A DNA stretch of 47,170 bases from Thermaceae bacterium (GCA_026985615.1 JALSQD010000031.1:1-47170); one strand, 5' to 3'. Positions 8,237 to 16,514 are shown, counted from the first letter of the stretch. Translations and numbers: made by a program. The notes: a model not told the origin generated them from the sequence alone.

Positions 8237-10051
8237 TTAGAATTCTTCGTCCCACTCCACGATGGTCTCGCTCGTCAGGGTGGGGTTCTTCTCGCCGGTG
8301 AGGTCGGCGGCGGCGTGGGTCGTGGTCGCCGGCTGGCGGCGGTCCTGGATGAGGCCGAATTGGATGGCGATGCCACGGAGGCCCCAGGTGGCGAAGACAA
8401 CGACCAGGAAGATCAGGGCCCCCCAGGCCAGCTGGGCCACCAGGTTCTGCAGGATCGAGAAGTTGTCGAGCACGTAGAGGCTGGGCACGTTGCCGTAGAC
8501 CGCGAGGATGTCGCCTAGGTAGCTGATCCCCTCCACGATCGCGGGCAGCAGCAGGAAGAAGAAGGCCAGACCCAGTAGGCGCCAGTAGACGTTACGGCCG
8601 CCGAAGGTGAGCCAGATCAGGTAGAGCGGGAAGAGGGCGAGGATGCCCACCAGCATGAAGAAGATCGCGCGGGGCAGGCCGAAGGTGTTGCGCTGGAGCG
8701 AAACGGTGAAGTCGTGCCAGGGGCCCAGGCCGCGCCCCAGGACGATGTCGCCCACGTTCTCGAGCTGGGCGATCATCACCACCAAATCGGCGGTGCGGAT
8801 CCCCACGCCCCCGATCAGCTGGTCGAACATCGAGAGGGTGGTTTTGGCGGCGTCGGGGTCGATGGCGTCAACGAGCGGGAAGATCTCGTAGATGTAGCGG
8901 CTGCGCGCGTACTCGATGTACTGCTTCGACTTCTGCGCCTGTCCCGAGGAGATGTAAGCCTGCGCCTTGGCCAGCAGCCCCATGGTGAGGTGGAGGCTGT
9001 TGCGCCAGTCGGTGTAACTGTAGATCCCCACCTGGGCCATCGAGGAGGCGACCTTCTCGGCCTTCTTGGGGTCGCCGATGAGGAAGGTCATGTCCTGCCT
9101 GAGCTGCTCGATGGGCGAGACCAGCACCGGTGCCTGGATGGGTGCGGGCTTGGCCGCGGCCGGCTGCGCCGCCGGTTGGGGGGCGGGCTTGGCCGCCGGC
9201 TGAGCGGGCTGCGCGGGCTGGGGCTTGGGCGTGGGCGCCGGGGTCTCGGTCGCCGCGGGTTGCGGCGCCGGGGCCGCTTCCGGCTGGGACGGCGCGGGCG
9301 CGGTCGCTGCCAGGGGACCGGCGGCCTTGAAGAAGGCCTGGGCAGCGGCGATGAGCTCGTCGGTCTTGGCCTTGAAGGCCTGGTCGTCGCCCGCCACCAG
9401 GGCGGCGAGGGCGTCCACGAAGTCGCGCGCGCTCACCCCTTTGAGCCGCGGCGAGTCCTGCACCACCAGGTAGAGGCCGTAGGCCTTGGCGGTGAGGGCG
9501 TAGGCCGCCGCGCGCTGGTCCTTCTGCTGGGCGAGCTGGAGTGTCTTGTAGATGGCCTCGGCGTAGGCGCGCTCGAAGAGGGTGCGCAGCCCCTCGATGT
9601 CACCTGCGTCGATGTAGCGCTCGGCCTTGGCCTTGAGGTCGGGGGTGCGGGCGGTGATCTCGATGAGGCGGTCGAGGAGGGCGCGGGCCTGTTCCTTGTC
9701 GCCCTGGTAGGCCGCCTGGAACATGGCCTCGTAGAGCATCTTGCCCAGCGAGCCGCGCACCACCCACAGCTGCCCTTCGAGGTCGGCCTTGCTCTTGCGC
9801 GAAACCGCGATCCGGGCGTTGTTGAGCGCTTGCACCACACCCTCGCTCAGGGCCTCGGGAACGTTCTCCGCGCCTTTTCGGAAGATGTTCAGGGCATCGT
9901 CGATGGCCTGAAGGCTGGCGGCGGGGTCGCGGTCGAGCTCGGTGCGCGCCGTCTCCAGCTTGGGGTAGAGTTGGTCGTAGAGCTGGGGGAGCGGCGTCGC
10001 CCAGGCGACCGCGAAGAGGAAGGCTAGAACGATCCAACGGGTGTGGTTCAT
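8237..10051 (-). CDS. Membrane protein with signal peptide, Pro/Ala linker and three C-terminal TM helices
   Basis: A 604-residue protein of unknown function. A signal peptide (1-18, ending AWA) leads an Ala-rich helical domain (about 20-245). Next comes a low-complexity Pro/Ala/Gln/Lys linker (about 246-308, repeats such as PAQPAQPAAKPA) and a second helical domain (about 310-455). Three hydrophobic segments follow (about 461-483, 489-515, 538-560), then a 40-residue acidic cytoplasmic tail ending ETIVEWDEEF. With an N-terminal signal and an odd number of TM helices, the helical domains should be periplasmic and the tail cytosolic. The start is ATG with AAAGGAGGT, overlapping the stop of the Roadblock gene (ATGA). 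Coupling to Roadblock and coiled-coil genes suggests it anchors or transmits a signal to them across the membrane. Confidence 0.7.
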   Translation of the reverse strand: MNHTRWIVLAFLFAVAWATPLPQLYDQLYPKLETARTELDRDPAASLQAIDDALNIFRKGAENVPEALSEGVVQALNNARIAVSRKSKADLEGQLWVVRGSLGKMLYEAMFQAAYQGDKEQARALLDRLIEITARTPDLKAKAERYIDAGDIEGLRTLFERAYAEAIYKTLQLAQQKDQRAAAYALTAKAYGLYLVVQDSPRLKGVSARDFVDALAALVAGDDQAFKAKTDELIAAAQAFFKAAGPLAATAPAPSQPEAAPAPQPAATETPAPTPKPQPAQPAQPAAKPAPQPAAQPAAAKPAPIQAPVLVSPIEQLRQDMTFLIGDPKKAEKVASSMAQVGIYSYTDWRNSLHLTMGLLAKAQAYISSGQAQKSKQYIEYARSRYIYEIFPLVDAIDPDAAKTTLSMFDQLIGGVGIRTADLVVMIAQLENVGDIVLGRGLGPWHDFTVSLQRNTFGLPRAIFFMLVGILALFPLYLIWLTFGGRNVYWRLLGLAFFFLLLPAIVEGISYLGDILAVYGNVPSLYVLDNFSILQNLVAQLAWGALIFLVVVFATWGLRGIAIQFGLIQDRRQPATTTHAAADLTGEKNPTLTSETIVEWDEEF

Positions 10052-10692
10052 GATTGACCTCCTTTGGCCTCGTAACTGTTCAATACGTGCATCAGCCTGC
10101 CCAGATTGGCTTCGCGTTTCGCGACCAGCGCCACCAGTGCAGGCCCTAGGGGGCGGACGAGTACCTGCCCCTCCTGAAAAACGCTATAGAATATTTTATA
10201 TGCTTTTTGCTTTTTCAGCAGGCTGTGAACGACCGAGAGGATGGGGGTCAGATCGTCGAATCCGGGAAGCCGCGCCTCGGTGAAGCCCGGCCCCTGGATC
10301 ACCACCCCGCTCACGCCCTCCTCGCGCGCCAGTTCGTTGGCGAGCTGCTCGCGGGCGGCGGCCTCGTCCAGGTCGACGGTGCGCTTGGGCAGGATGAGGG
10401 TGTTGCGGGCCGGGTCCTGGGCCCGCGCGGGAGCAGGCGGCGGGGCGTTCAGCGCGGCCTCGTCGAGGCTGCGGATGAGCCGCCGCAGCGAGCCCGTGGG
10501 TTCGCGGATGGGAAAGACTTTGCGAAGCTCGTCCATCAAGGGGTCCTGGATGAAGCGCGACCACTCGGCGGGCCCCATGGCGTTGGGGTCTGCGCCAGCG
10601 CGACGAAGCGCCCGCCCCAGGAGGTTTTGTGCTGCTGCGGGCGACGCGAACTCGGAGAGGGCCTCAACGACCAGGCGTTCGATTTGCGGCAT
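10048..10692 (-). CDS. Roadblock/LC7 domain protein
   Basis: A 214-residue protein with a helical N-terminal domain (1-75), a Pro-rich spacer (about 80-105) and a Roadblock/LC7-type domain (about 113-207; EEGVSGVVIQGPGFTEARL, then GQVLVRPLGPALVALV). Bacterial Roadblock proteins such as MglB often regulate small Ras-like GTPases in polarity, motility or pilus control. No GTPase gene of that kind is in this window. The N-terminal domain is shared with the 861-residue protein of the same operon. A perfect TATAAT lies upstream at 10711-10716 and AAGGAGG precedes the ATG, so this is probably the first gene of the operon. Its stop overlaps the next start by 4 bases. Confidence 0.75.
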   Translation of the reverse strand: MPQIERLVVEALSEFASPAAAQNLLGRALRRAGADPNAMGPAEWSRFIQDPLMDELRKVFPIREPTGSLRRLIRSLDEAALNAPPPAPARAQDPARNTLILPKRTVDLDEAAAREQLANELAREEGVSGVVIQGPGFTEARLPGFDDLTPILSVVHSLLKKQKAYKIFYSVFQEGQVLVRPLGPALVALVAKREANLGRLMHVLNSYEAKGGQS

Positions 10693-10710
10693 ACGCCTCC
10701 TTACTCACGC

Positions 10711-10716
10711 ATTATA
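10711..10716 (-). promoter_or_regulatory. -10 box (TATAAT) of the Roadblock operon
   Basis: On the minus strand a perfect TATAAT is followed 18 bases later by the ATG at 10692, which has its own AAGGAGG. I see no convincing -35 hexamer. Confidence 0.45.
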
Positions 10717-10740
10717 GAGGAACGGGCACGTAACCATGGG

Positions 10741-11424
10741 CTACAGGCGGTACTCGTCCGCGGCGCCCCCCTCGACCCAGACCTCGCCGTCCTCCAGGTG
10801 TTCCTTCTTCCACACCGGCAGGATCAGCTTGACCCGTTCGATGGCGTAGCGGGCGGCCTCGAAGGCCTCGGGGCGGTGGGGCGCGGAGACGACGATGGCG
10901 ATCGAGGCCTCGGCCGGATCCACTCGCCCCAGGCGGTGGGCGAGGGCCACGCGACCGAGCGCCCAGCGCTCGTGCATCTCGCGGGCGATGCGCGCGAGCA
11001 CCTTTTCGGCCATCTCCGGGTAGGCCTCGTAGGTGAGGTAGCGCACCTCACGGCCCTTGTTGGGGGTGCGGGTGGTGCCGATAAAGGTCACGATCGCGCC
11101 GTAAGCGGGGGCGGTGGCCCAGGAAACGAGCTCGCCGAGCAGGGGCTCGAGCGCCTCCTCGGTGAGGCCAGTGCGCACCGCCTCCTCGCCGCCGGAGACG
11201 GGCGGCAGGAAGGCCACCTCGTTGCCGTCGCGCAAGGGCGCGTCCGGCGGGACCAGCTCCTCGTTGACCGCAGCCATGCCGCCGGAGAGGTCGAGGCCCG
11301 GATGGGCCGCCTCGAGCGCGCGGCGGGCGTCGGCGACCGTGCTGCCTTCGGGGAGTTCGAGCTTGAGGCGGCCCGTGCCGGCCGCCTCCCGGTAGTGGGC
11401 GAAGAGCCGAACGTTAACCTGCAT
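10741..11424 (-). CDS. MoaD-MoaE fusion, molybdopterin synthase
   Basis: Both subunits of molybdopterin synthase in one chain of 227 residues. Residues 1-79 are the ubiquitin-like sulfur carrier MoaD, ending in PPVSGG (74-79), whose last Gly carries the thiocarboxylate in the free protein. Residues about 85-227 are the catalytic MoaE, with YGAIVTFIGTTR, SAPHRPEAFEAARYAIERVK and PVWKKEHLEDG. Together they convert cPMP to molybdopterin. In this fusion the di-glycine is internal, so proteolytic release would be needed before sulfur loading. I recall that Deinococcus cleaves such a fusion with a JAMM protease. The ATG has GAAGGAGAA and lies inside the 3' end of hrcA (11-base overlap). No other molybdenum cofactor gene is in the window. 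Confidence 0.92.
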   Translation of the reverse strand: MQVNVRLFAHYREAAGTGRLKLELPEGSTVADARRALEAAHPGLDLSGGMAAVNEELVPPDAPLRDGNEVAFLPPVSGGEEAVRTGLTEEALEPLLGELVSWATAPAYGAIVTFIGTTRTPNKGREVRYLTYEAYPEMAEKVLARIAREMHERWALGRVALAHRLGRVDPAEASIAIVVSAPHRPEAFEAARYAIERVKLILPVWKKEHLEDGEVWVEGGAADEYRL

Positions 11425-12349
11425 GGTGGGGTTCTCCTTCCAGGGCGTGGCTGAAGCTGTGGGCCACCGAGAGCGCCTGGCGGTAGCGCATCCGCAGCGG
11501 CCCGATCATCGTGATCTCTCCGGTGCGCCCGGCGCGGCGGAAGCCGGCCTGGACGAGGCTGATGCCCTCGGTTTCGCCGACGCGGACGTCGAGTCCGCCC
11601 GCGGGGGTCACCGGGGTCTGGGGCAGGGACTCGAGCAAATCGAGGGTGCGACGAACGAACTCCGGGTCGCGGGCCTCGGGCTCGCCTAGCATGCTGCCCA
11701 GGCCCTCGACGTAGCGCTCGCTGCGGGGCGTGCCGAAGGCGCGCACGAGTGCGCGCGCCAGCTCCTCGAGCTGTGGGCTGGGGGCGGTGCGGTCGCGCAG
11801 CTCGGCCAGCGGGTAGGGGCCGTGGAGCCAGCGCTCCGCCTGCTCGAGAAAGCCCGCCTCCGGCGGCCGGTCGAGCTCGACCATGCCCTCGAGCAGCAGT
11901 CCGTCTGCGAGCACCGCCACCGCCAGCACGCGCCCCCCGCCCAGGTCGGAGAGGTGCACCTCGAGCACCTCGGCCCGCGGCGGGGTGGTGAGGCGCACGA
12001 CCGACGGGTAGCCCGAGAGCCGCGCCACCATCTGGGCGGTGAGCTGGGGCCAGTGGCTGCCCGAGTGGGCGATGACCCGCATGAGGCGCTCGAGCGTCCC
12101 ATGCGGGAGCGGCTGGGGCGGCAGCTGCGCCAGCGCGTACTGCCGGAAGCCGCGGCGGGTGGGCACCCGCCCCGCCGAGGCGTGGGGCTTCTCGACTAGC
12201 CCCGCGGCCTCGAGGTCGGCGAGGTCGTAGCGCACCGTCGCCGGGCTCACCCCCAGCTTGCCCGCCAACCAGCTCGAGGGGACGGGTTTGCCGGTTTCGA
12301 TGTAGGCGCGGGTAAGCAGGTGCAGCAGCTTGCGCTGACGTTCCGTCAC
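11414..12349 (-). CDS. hrcA: Heat-inducible transcription repressor HrcA
   Basis: A 311-residue HrcA, which represses chaperone genes by binding CIRCE elements and is kept folded by GroEL. The N-terminal winged helix holds MTERQRKLLHLLTRAYIETG, VSPATVRYDLADLEAAGLV and HASAGRVPTRRGFRQY (to about residue 70). A GAF-like domain and the C-terminal GRTGEITMIGPLRMRY motif follow. The start is GTG at 12349, preceded by TAAAAT and 6 bases, so a leaderless message is likely. No grpE, dnaK or dnaJ is nearby and I found no CIRCE repeat upstream. HrcA is instead coupled to the moaD-moaE fusion. Confidence 0.9.
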   Translation of the reverse strand: MTERQRKLLHLLTRAYIETGKPVPSSWLAGKLGVSPATVRYDLADLEAAGLVEKPHASAGRVPTRRGFRQYALAQLPPQPLPHGTLERLMRVIAHSGSHWPQLTAQMVARLSGYPSVVRLTTPPRAEVLEVHLSDLGGGRVLAVAVLADGLLLEGMVELDRPPEAGFLEQAERWLHGPYPLAELRDRTAPSPQLEELARALVRAFGTPRSERYVEGLGSMLGEPEARDPEFVRRTLDLLESLPQTPVTPAGGLDVRVGETEGISLVQAGFRRAGRTGEITMIGPLRMRYRQALSVAHSFSHALEGEPHHAG

Positions 12350-12355
12350 GGTTCC

Positions 12356-12361
12356 ATTTTA
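12356..12361 (-). promoter_or_regulatory. -10 box (TAAAAT), leaderless type, hrcA
   Basis: On the minus strand TAAAAT, then GGAACC, then the GTG start. The box overlaps the stop codon of the upstream aminopeptidase gene. Confidence 0.5.
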
Positions 12362-13600
12362 CTCTGCGGCGTCCGCGTCCCCGACCCAGCGTCCGCGCCG
12401 CATCAGCGGCACCCGCTTGCCGCTGCGCTCGCCCCAAACGTCCACCTCGGGTGAGCCGATCATCCAGTCGAGGTGGAGCATGCTCACGTTGCCCCCGGCG
12501 GCGGCCAGGGCCTCGTCCGAGCCCTCGTGGATGCCCAGGGTGTCGGGGTAGGCGCGGCCGAAGGCGATGTGGCTGGCGGCGTTTTCGTCGTAGAGGGTGT
12601 TCAAAAAGAGCAGGCCGCTGGCGTAGACGGGGTTGGGCGTCTCCACCAGCGCCACCTCGCCCAGCCGGCGGGCGGCCTCGTCGGTGTCGAGCAGGGCGAG
12701 CAGCGCCTCCTCGCCGCGCTCGGCGCGCACGCGCACGGCCCGCCCGCCCTCGAAGGTCACCTCGATGCCGTCCACCAGCGTGCCCGCGGCGTTGAGCGGG
12801 CGGGTGCTCCGCACCACGCCCTCGACGCGCCCTGGGTCGGGGGCGGTAAAGACCTCCTCGGTGGGCAGGTTGGGCACGAAGCGGACGCCGTTCTGGGCCT
12901 CGGCCACTGCGCTCTTCCAGACGTGTCGCGGCGCCAGCCCCACGCGCAGCTCGGTCCCCGGCCCCTCGAAGAAGAGCGCCTCGAAGCGGGCTTCGTTGAG
13001 CGCCCGCGCCCGCGCTTCCAGCCGCGCCATGTGCGCGCGCCAGGCGGCTTCGGGGTCGGGCGCGTCGAGGCGCACGGTGGCGAAGATCGCCTGCCACAGG
13101 CGCTCGACGGCCTCTTCCGGCGCGAACTCGGGGAATACCGCGCGCGCCCAGCCGGGGGTGGCGGCGCCGACGGCCAGCCAGTTGACCCGGTGGGCCCCTA
13201 CCTGCTCGAGGTAGGGGCGGCGCACCCGCATGGTCGCCTGCATGCGGCGGCCCAGGCGCTCGGGGTCCACGCCCTTCATGGCGAAGGGGTCTTCGTCGGC
13301 CAGCGTGAGCAGGGCCGCACCGTCCTCGATCGCGCGCAGCCGGGCCTGTACGAACCAGTCGGGCGCCTCGTCAAGGTAGGCCTCGCGCACCTCCTCGACG
13401 CCGATGCGGGCGATCTCGGGGTCGTGGATCTCCACCGCCACCGTGCGCGCCCCTAAGCGGTAGGCGACGCGGGTGAGCGCGCGCAGCAGAGGCAGCGAGT
13501 CGGCGGAGCCGCCGAGGACGAGGGGCTGGCCCTCCTGCAGGTTGAGCCCCACGGTGAGGGCGAGGTGGGCGTAGCGTTCGAGCTGGGTCGGAGTCGGCAT
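12359..13600 (-). CDS. Aminopeptidase T-type metallopeptidase (M29 family)
   Basis: A 413-residue M29 aminopeptidase, a dinuclear-metal exopeptidase of broad specificity known from Thermus (aminopeptidase T). Candidate metal ligands are Glu249 (LPTEEVFTAPD), Glu320 (VALVETPNPVY), His344 (ENAASHIAFGRAY), His376 and Asp378 (MLHLDWMIG), close to those of the Thermus enzyme, with Tyr351 also conserved. No signal peptide, so cytoplasmic. The ATG at 13600 follows TAAACT by 6 bases, the leaderless pattern. It probably also reads into hrcA, which starts 10 bases beyond the stop. Confidence 0.93.
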   Translation of the reverse strand: MPTPTQLERYAHLALTVGLNLQEGQPLVLGGSADSLPLLRALTRVAYRLGARTVAVEIHDPEIARIGVEEVREAYLDEAPDWFVQARLRAIEDGAALLTLADEDPFAMKGVDPERLGRRMQATMRVRRPYLEQVGAHRVNWLAVGAATPGWARAVFPEFAPEEAVERLWQAIFATVRLDAPDPEAAWRAHMARLEARARALNEARFEALFFEGPGTELRVGLAPRHVWKSAVAEAQNGVRFVPNLPTEEVFTAPDPGRVEGVVRSTRPLNAAGTLVDGIEVTFEGGRAVRVRAERGEEALLALLDTDEAARRLGEVALVETPNPVYASGLLFLNTLYDENAASHIAFGRAYPDTLGIHEGSDEALAAAGGNVSMLHLDWMIGSPEVDVWGERSGKRVPLMRRGRWVGDADAAE

Positions 13601-13606
13601 GACCGG

Positions 13607-13612
13607 AGTTTA
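13607..13612 (-). promoter_or_regulatory. -10 box (TAAACT), leaderless type, aminopeptidase gene
   Basis: On the minus strand TAAACT, then CCGGTC, then ATG at 13600. It overlaps the stop of the upstream gene. Confidence 0.5.
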
Positions 13613-14992
13613 CCGGGGCAGGGGGGCGAGCCGCCAGCGCCGGGCGCGCCCCTGGCCCTCGGCGAGGATCAGGCCTGCGGCCTCCATCCGCCAGAGCAGC
13701 TTGCGGGTGGGCTCGGGCTCGAGCGCCAGGGCGCGGGCGAGCTCAGCGGTGGTGCGGGGACCGCGCCGGAGGGCGGCGGTGACGATGAGGTAGTCGAGGG
13801 TGAAGGCGCCCTGGCGGTTCTGGGCCTCGGAGACCCAGCGCACGAACTCGGCGTCGAAGCCGGGGTTGTGCAGCACCAGCGTGACCGCGTGGGGCCAGGC
13901 GCGGTACTCCGGCGGCTCCTTGCCGTAGCGCAGCATGAGCCGGTACATCTTGTCCACCCCCAGCCCCGCGCGCTCCACGTAGCCCAGCCGCGCCAGCGCC
14001 GCGGCCAGCGTCGGGTTGCGGCGGTGGGGCGGGTGGCGGAGGATGTTCTCCGGCGTCATCCCCGGGGGCAGGCCGCCGGGGTTGGCGATCTCCAGCCGGT
14101 CGGGGTGGTGGTGCACCTGGACCGCGTCGGGGGCGGTCCAGTCGCGGTGGACGAAGGCGTTGAGTAGCCCCTCGCGGTAGACCTCCACGTCGAAGTCCCA
14201 GACCTCCACTCGGAACAGGCCCACGGTGAGGGGATGGAAACGGTTGGTGGCCTGGATCAGCTCGTGCAGGCGCTCGAGCGCCGCCGGCAGGGGGCGCAGC
14301 AGGTCCTCGCGCAGGGCGTAGTCCACGTCGTCGCCCTCGTGGCGGTAGTAGCTGACCTCAGCCTGGGGTACGAAGCGCGCCAGCGCCTCGGGCCGGCCGG
14401 CGAGGAGCAGGCCGGTTACGGTGGGACGCCAGCGCCCCTCGACCTCCCGCACCATCCCCAGCGCCCGCAGGCGCTCGAGCTTGCTGGTCTCGGCCAGGGG
14501 GCTGCCGCGGTCGGTCAGGCGGGCTTGCAGACGGGTGAGCTCGGCGGGGTCGAGGTCGTCTAGGCCAGCCGCGGGGAGCGGCCGGGCGGTGGGGTCGGGC
14601 GGAGGGGCGGCGTCGTCTTGCACGGGCAGCGGCGCGAGCCGCGCGCCGTCCCAGTAGGGCGCGGGTCCGGGGCCGGGGGCGATCACGTGGGGCGCCTTGG
14701 GCACGTGCAGGGCCCAGACGGTGCCTTCGGCGGTCTCCACCCGCTCGACGTGGGGCAGCAGCGCACCGCCGGTGAGTTCGTGCAGCACGTGGGTGAGTTG
14801 CAGGGGCTCGAGCGCGCTGGCGTCCTCGATGCGACCTGCGGTGCCGACGCCCAGAAGGATGACGCCGCCCTCGCGGTTGGCCAGCCCCGCGGCGTAGCGG
14901 GCCAGCGACTCGGGGGCGACGTGCGCGCTCAGATGCACGCGCCGGGCGTTTGGGCCCTCGAGCAGTGCCTGGTAGACCTCCGCCTCGGTCAC
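13610..14992 (-). CDS. AlbA/RecG-like ATP-binding regulator with winged helix
   Basis: A 460-residue protein of the group often mislabelled 'ATP-dependent DNA helicase RecG-related'. The N-terminal about 120 residues form an AlbA_2/Schlafen-type domain (ESLARYAAGLANREGGVILLGV). A central region with VTGLLLAGRPEALARFVPQA precedes a HATPase_c_4-like part (EVYREGLLNAFVHRDWT, IANPGGLPPGMTPENIL, RNPTLAAALARLGYVERAGL, GVDKMY). The C-terminus (about 395-460) looks like a winged helix (TTAELARALALEPEPTRKLL). There are no helicase motifs. Members are thought to be transcriptional regulators. The GTG at 14992 was chosen because TATCGT lies 6 bases before it; an in-frame upstream start would add six residues overlapping that box. 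Confidence 0.75.
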   Translation of the reverse strand: MTEAEVYQALLEGPNARRVHLSAHVAPESLARYAAGLANREGGVILLGVGTAGRIEDASALEPLQLTHVLHELTGGALLPHVERVETAEGTVWALHVPKAPHVIAPGPGPAPYWDGARLAPLPVQDDAAPPPDPTARPLPAAGLDDLDPAELTRLQARLTDRGSPLAETSKLERLRALGMVREVEGRWRPTVTGLLLAGRPEALARFVPQAEVSYYRHEGDDVDYALREDLLRPLPAALERLHELIQATNRFHPLTVGLFRVEVWDFDVEVYREGLLNAFVHRDWTAPDAVQVHHHPDRLEIANPGGLPPGMTPENILRHPPHRRNPTLAAALARLGYVERAGLGVDKMYRLMLRYGKEPPEYRAWPHAVTLVLHNPGFDAEFVRWVSEAQNRQGAFTLDYLIVTAALRRGPRTTAELARALALEPEPTRKLLWRMEAAGLILAEGQGRARRWRLAPLPR

Positions 14993-14998
14993 GCAACC

Positions 14999-15004
14999 AC
15001 GATA
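14999..15004 (-). promoter_or_regulatory. -10 box (TATCGT), leaderless type, AlbA/RecG-like gene
   Basis: On the minus strand TATCGT, then GGTTGC, then the GTG at 14992. Confidence 0.4.
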
Positions 15005-15137
15005 CCGCAAGGCTCAGACGCCGCAAGGTGTGTTGGTTTATATGGCTAAATGTTCAAATTTTAAGTGACAAAATGCACGATTTGCGAAAATAAAGGCCTA
15101 TAAGTGGTCGTAAATGTGTATATTGATACGTAATATC

Positions 15138-15166
15138 TTGACAAACTGCATAATCTCCACTACACT
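15138..15166 (+). promoter_or_regulatory. Promoter of amtB-glnK
   Basis: A perfect TTGACA (15138-15143) and TACACT (15161-15166) are separated by 17 bases, in an AT-rich stretch (about 15030-15165) that stands out from its surroundings. The leader is about 30 bases and carries a strong GGAGGGAGG ribosome-binding site. Nitrogen control is expected but no operator is recognisable. Confidence 0.8.
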
Positions 15167-15203
15167 TGGACCATCGCCGGCCGTGGCCGGAGGGAGGACC
15201 TTC

Positions 15204-16514
15204 ATGAAGAAAACAGCGGTAGCTATCGTAGGAATGGCACCCGCCGCGCTCGCGGCGGGGGAGGCGGATGCGGGCACCACCGCCTGGATGCTCGTCTCCA
15301 CCGCCCTGGTGCTGCTCATGACGCCCGCGCTCGCCTTCTTTTACGGCGGGCTGGTGCGTCAGAAGAACGTGCTCAACACCATGATGATGAGCTTTAGCGC
15401 CTTGGGCGTGGTCACGCTCCTGTGGGCCTTCGTGGGCTACTCGATCGCCTACGGCACGGGCAACGCCTTTATCGGCGACCTTTCCATGGCCTTCATGCGC
15501 GGCATCGGCCTCGACGGGGCGATGCCGGCGCTGCTCGACGTGGCCTTCCAGGGTACTTTCGCGGTGATCACCGCCGCGCTCATCTCGGGCTCGCTGGTGG
15601 GGCGGATGCGCTTCGCCCCCTGGCTGCTCTTCATCGCGCTGTGGTCGGTCTTCGACTACGCCGTGCTCGCCCACTGGGTCTGGGGCCCCGAGGGCTCGGC
15701 ACTGCTCAAGGACCTGGGCGCGCTCGACTTCGCCGGCGGCACGGTGGTTCACATCAACGCCGCGGTCGCCGGGGTGGTGGGGGTGATGGTGCTGGGCCCG
15801 CGCAAGGACTTCGGCCGGCTCGCCTTCCTGCCCCACAACATCCCCTTCGTGCTCCTGGGGGCGGGACTCTTGTGGTTCGGCTGGTTCGGCTTCAACGGCG
15901 GCAGCGCCTACGCCGCCGACGCCAGCGCGGCGCTAGCTTTTACCAACACCTTCCTGGCGCCGGCGGCCACGCTGGTGGTCTGGACGCTGCTCGAGCTCGC
16001 CAGCCACGGCCGCGCGACCGCGGTGGGCGCAGCCACGGCGGCGGTGGTGGGGCTGGTGGCCATCACCCCGGCGGCGGGCTTCGTGGGCCCGATGGGGGCG
16101 ATCTGGCTGGGCGCGCTCGCGGCCTTCCCCAGCTACTACTTCATCCTCTGGCGGCCCAAGCTGGGCCTGGACGACGCCCTCGACGTCTTCGGCGCCCACG
16201 GCATCGGCGGCATCACCGGGGCGATCCTCACAGGCGTCTTCGCCTCCGAGGCCTGGGGCGGGACCGCGGGGCTGCTCGAGGGCAACGCCGCCCAGCTCTG
16301 GATCCAGATCGAGGCGGTGCTGGCGGCGGTGGCGCTGAGCGCGGTGGTCTCGCTGGTGCTCTACAAGTTCGTGGGTGCGCTCATGCCCTTGCGAGCGGGC
16401 GCGCGCGAGGAGGCGGTGGGCATCGACGCCGTCTGCCACGGTGAGGAGGCCTACCCCGTGGCCGAGGGCGCGGTGTTGGTGCTCGACGGCGAGCGTGCGG
16501 GAGGTGTGGCATGA
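15204..16514 (+). CDS. amtB: Ammonium transporter Amt
   Basis: A 436-residue Amt/MEP/Rh channel that takes up ammonium across the cytoplasmic membrane. It starts with a signal-like segment (MKKTAVAIVGMAPAALAAG) and has about 11 TM helices. Landmarks are FYGGLVRQKN (46-55), SVFDYAVLAHWVWGPEG (148-164), pore His183 in GGTVVHINAA and pore His332 in FGAHGIGG, the twin-histidine pair of the conduction path. The cytoplasmic tail starts at about 370. The ATG at 15204 is set by GGAGGGAGG; an in-frame ATG at 15114 lies upstream of the promoter and is rejected. Its TGA overlaps the ATG of glnK (ATGA), the usual pairing in which GlnK plugs the channel. Confidence 0.96.
   Translation: MKKTAVAIVGMAPAALAAGEADAGTTAWMLVSTALVLLMTPALAFFYGGLVRQKNVLNTMMMSFSALGVVTLLWAFVGYSIAYGTGNAFIGDLSMAFMRGIGLDGAMPALLDVAFQGTFAVITAALISGSLVGRMRFAPWLLFIALWSVFDYAVLAHWVWGPEGSALLKDLGALDFAGGTVVHINAAVAGVVGVMVLGPRKDFGRLAFLPHNIPFVLLGAGLLWFGWFGFNGGSAYAADASAALAFTNTFLAPAATLVVWTLLELASHGRATAVGAATAAVVGLVAITPAAGFVGPMGAIWLGALAAFPSYYFILWRPKLGLDDALDVFGAHGIGGITGAILTGVFASEAWGGTAGLLEGNAAQLWIQIEAVLAAVALSAVVSLVLYKFVGALMPLRAGAREEAVGIDAVCHGEEAYPVAEGAVLVLDGERAGGVA

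Noticed and set aside
12350..12420. A CIRCE element in front of hrcA
   Set aside because: No TTAGCACTC/GAGTGCTAA inverted repeat is found; the upstream sequence is the coding end of the aminopeptidase gene with a simple -10 box.
11088..13097. A 669-codon open frame across moaDE, hrcA and the aminopeptidase
   Set aside because: It is a frame-shifted shadow, almost all Arg/Ala/Pro/Gly, covering three genes with clear family signatures.
15114..15203. Upstream ATG of amtB
   Set aside because: It lies before the promoter's -35 box; the ATG at 15204 has a strong ribosome-binding site and begins the signal-like helix.
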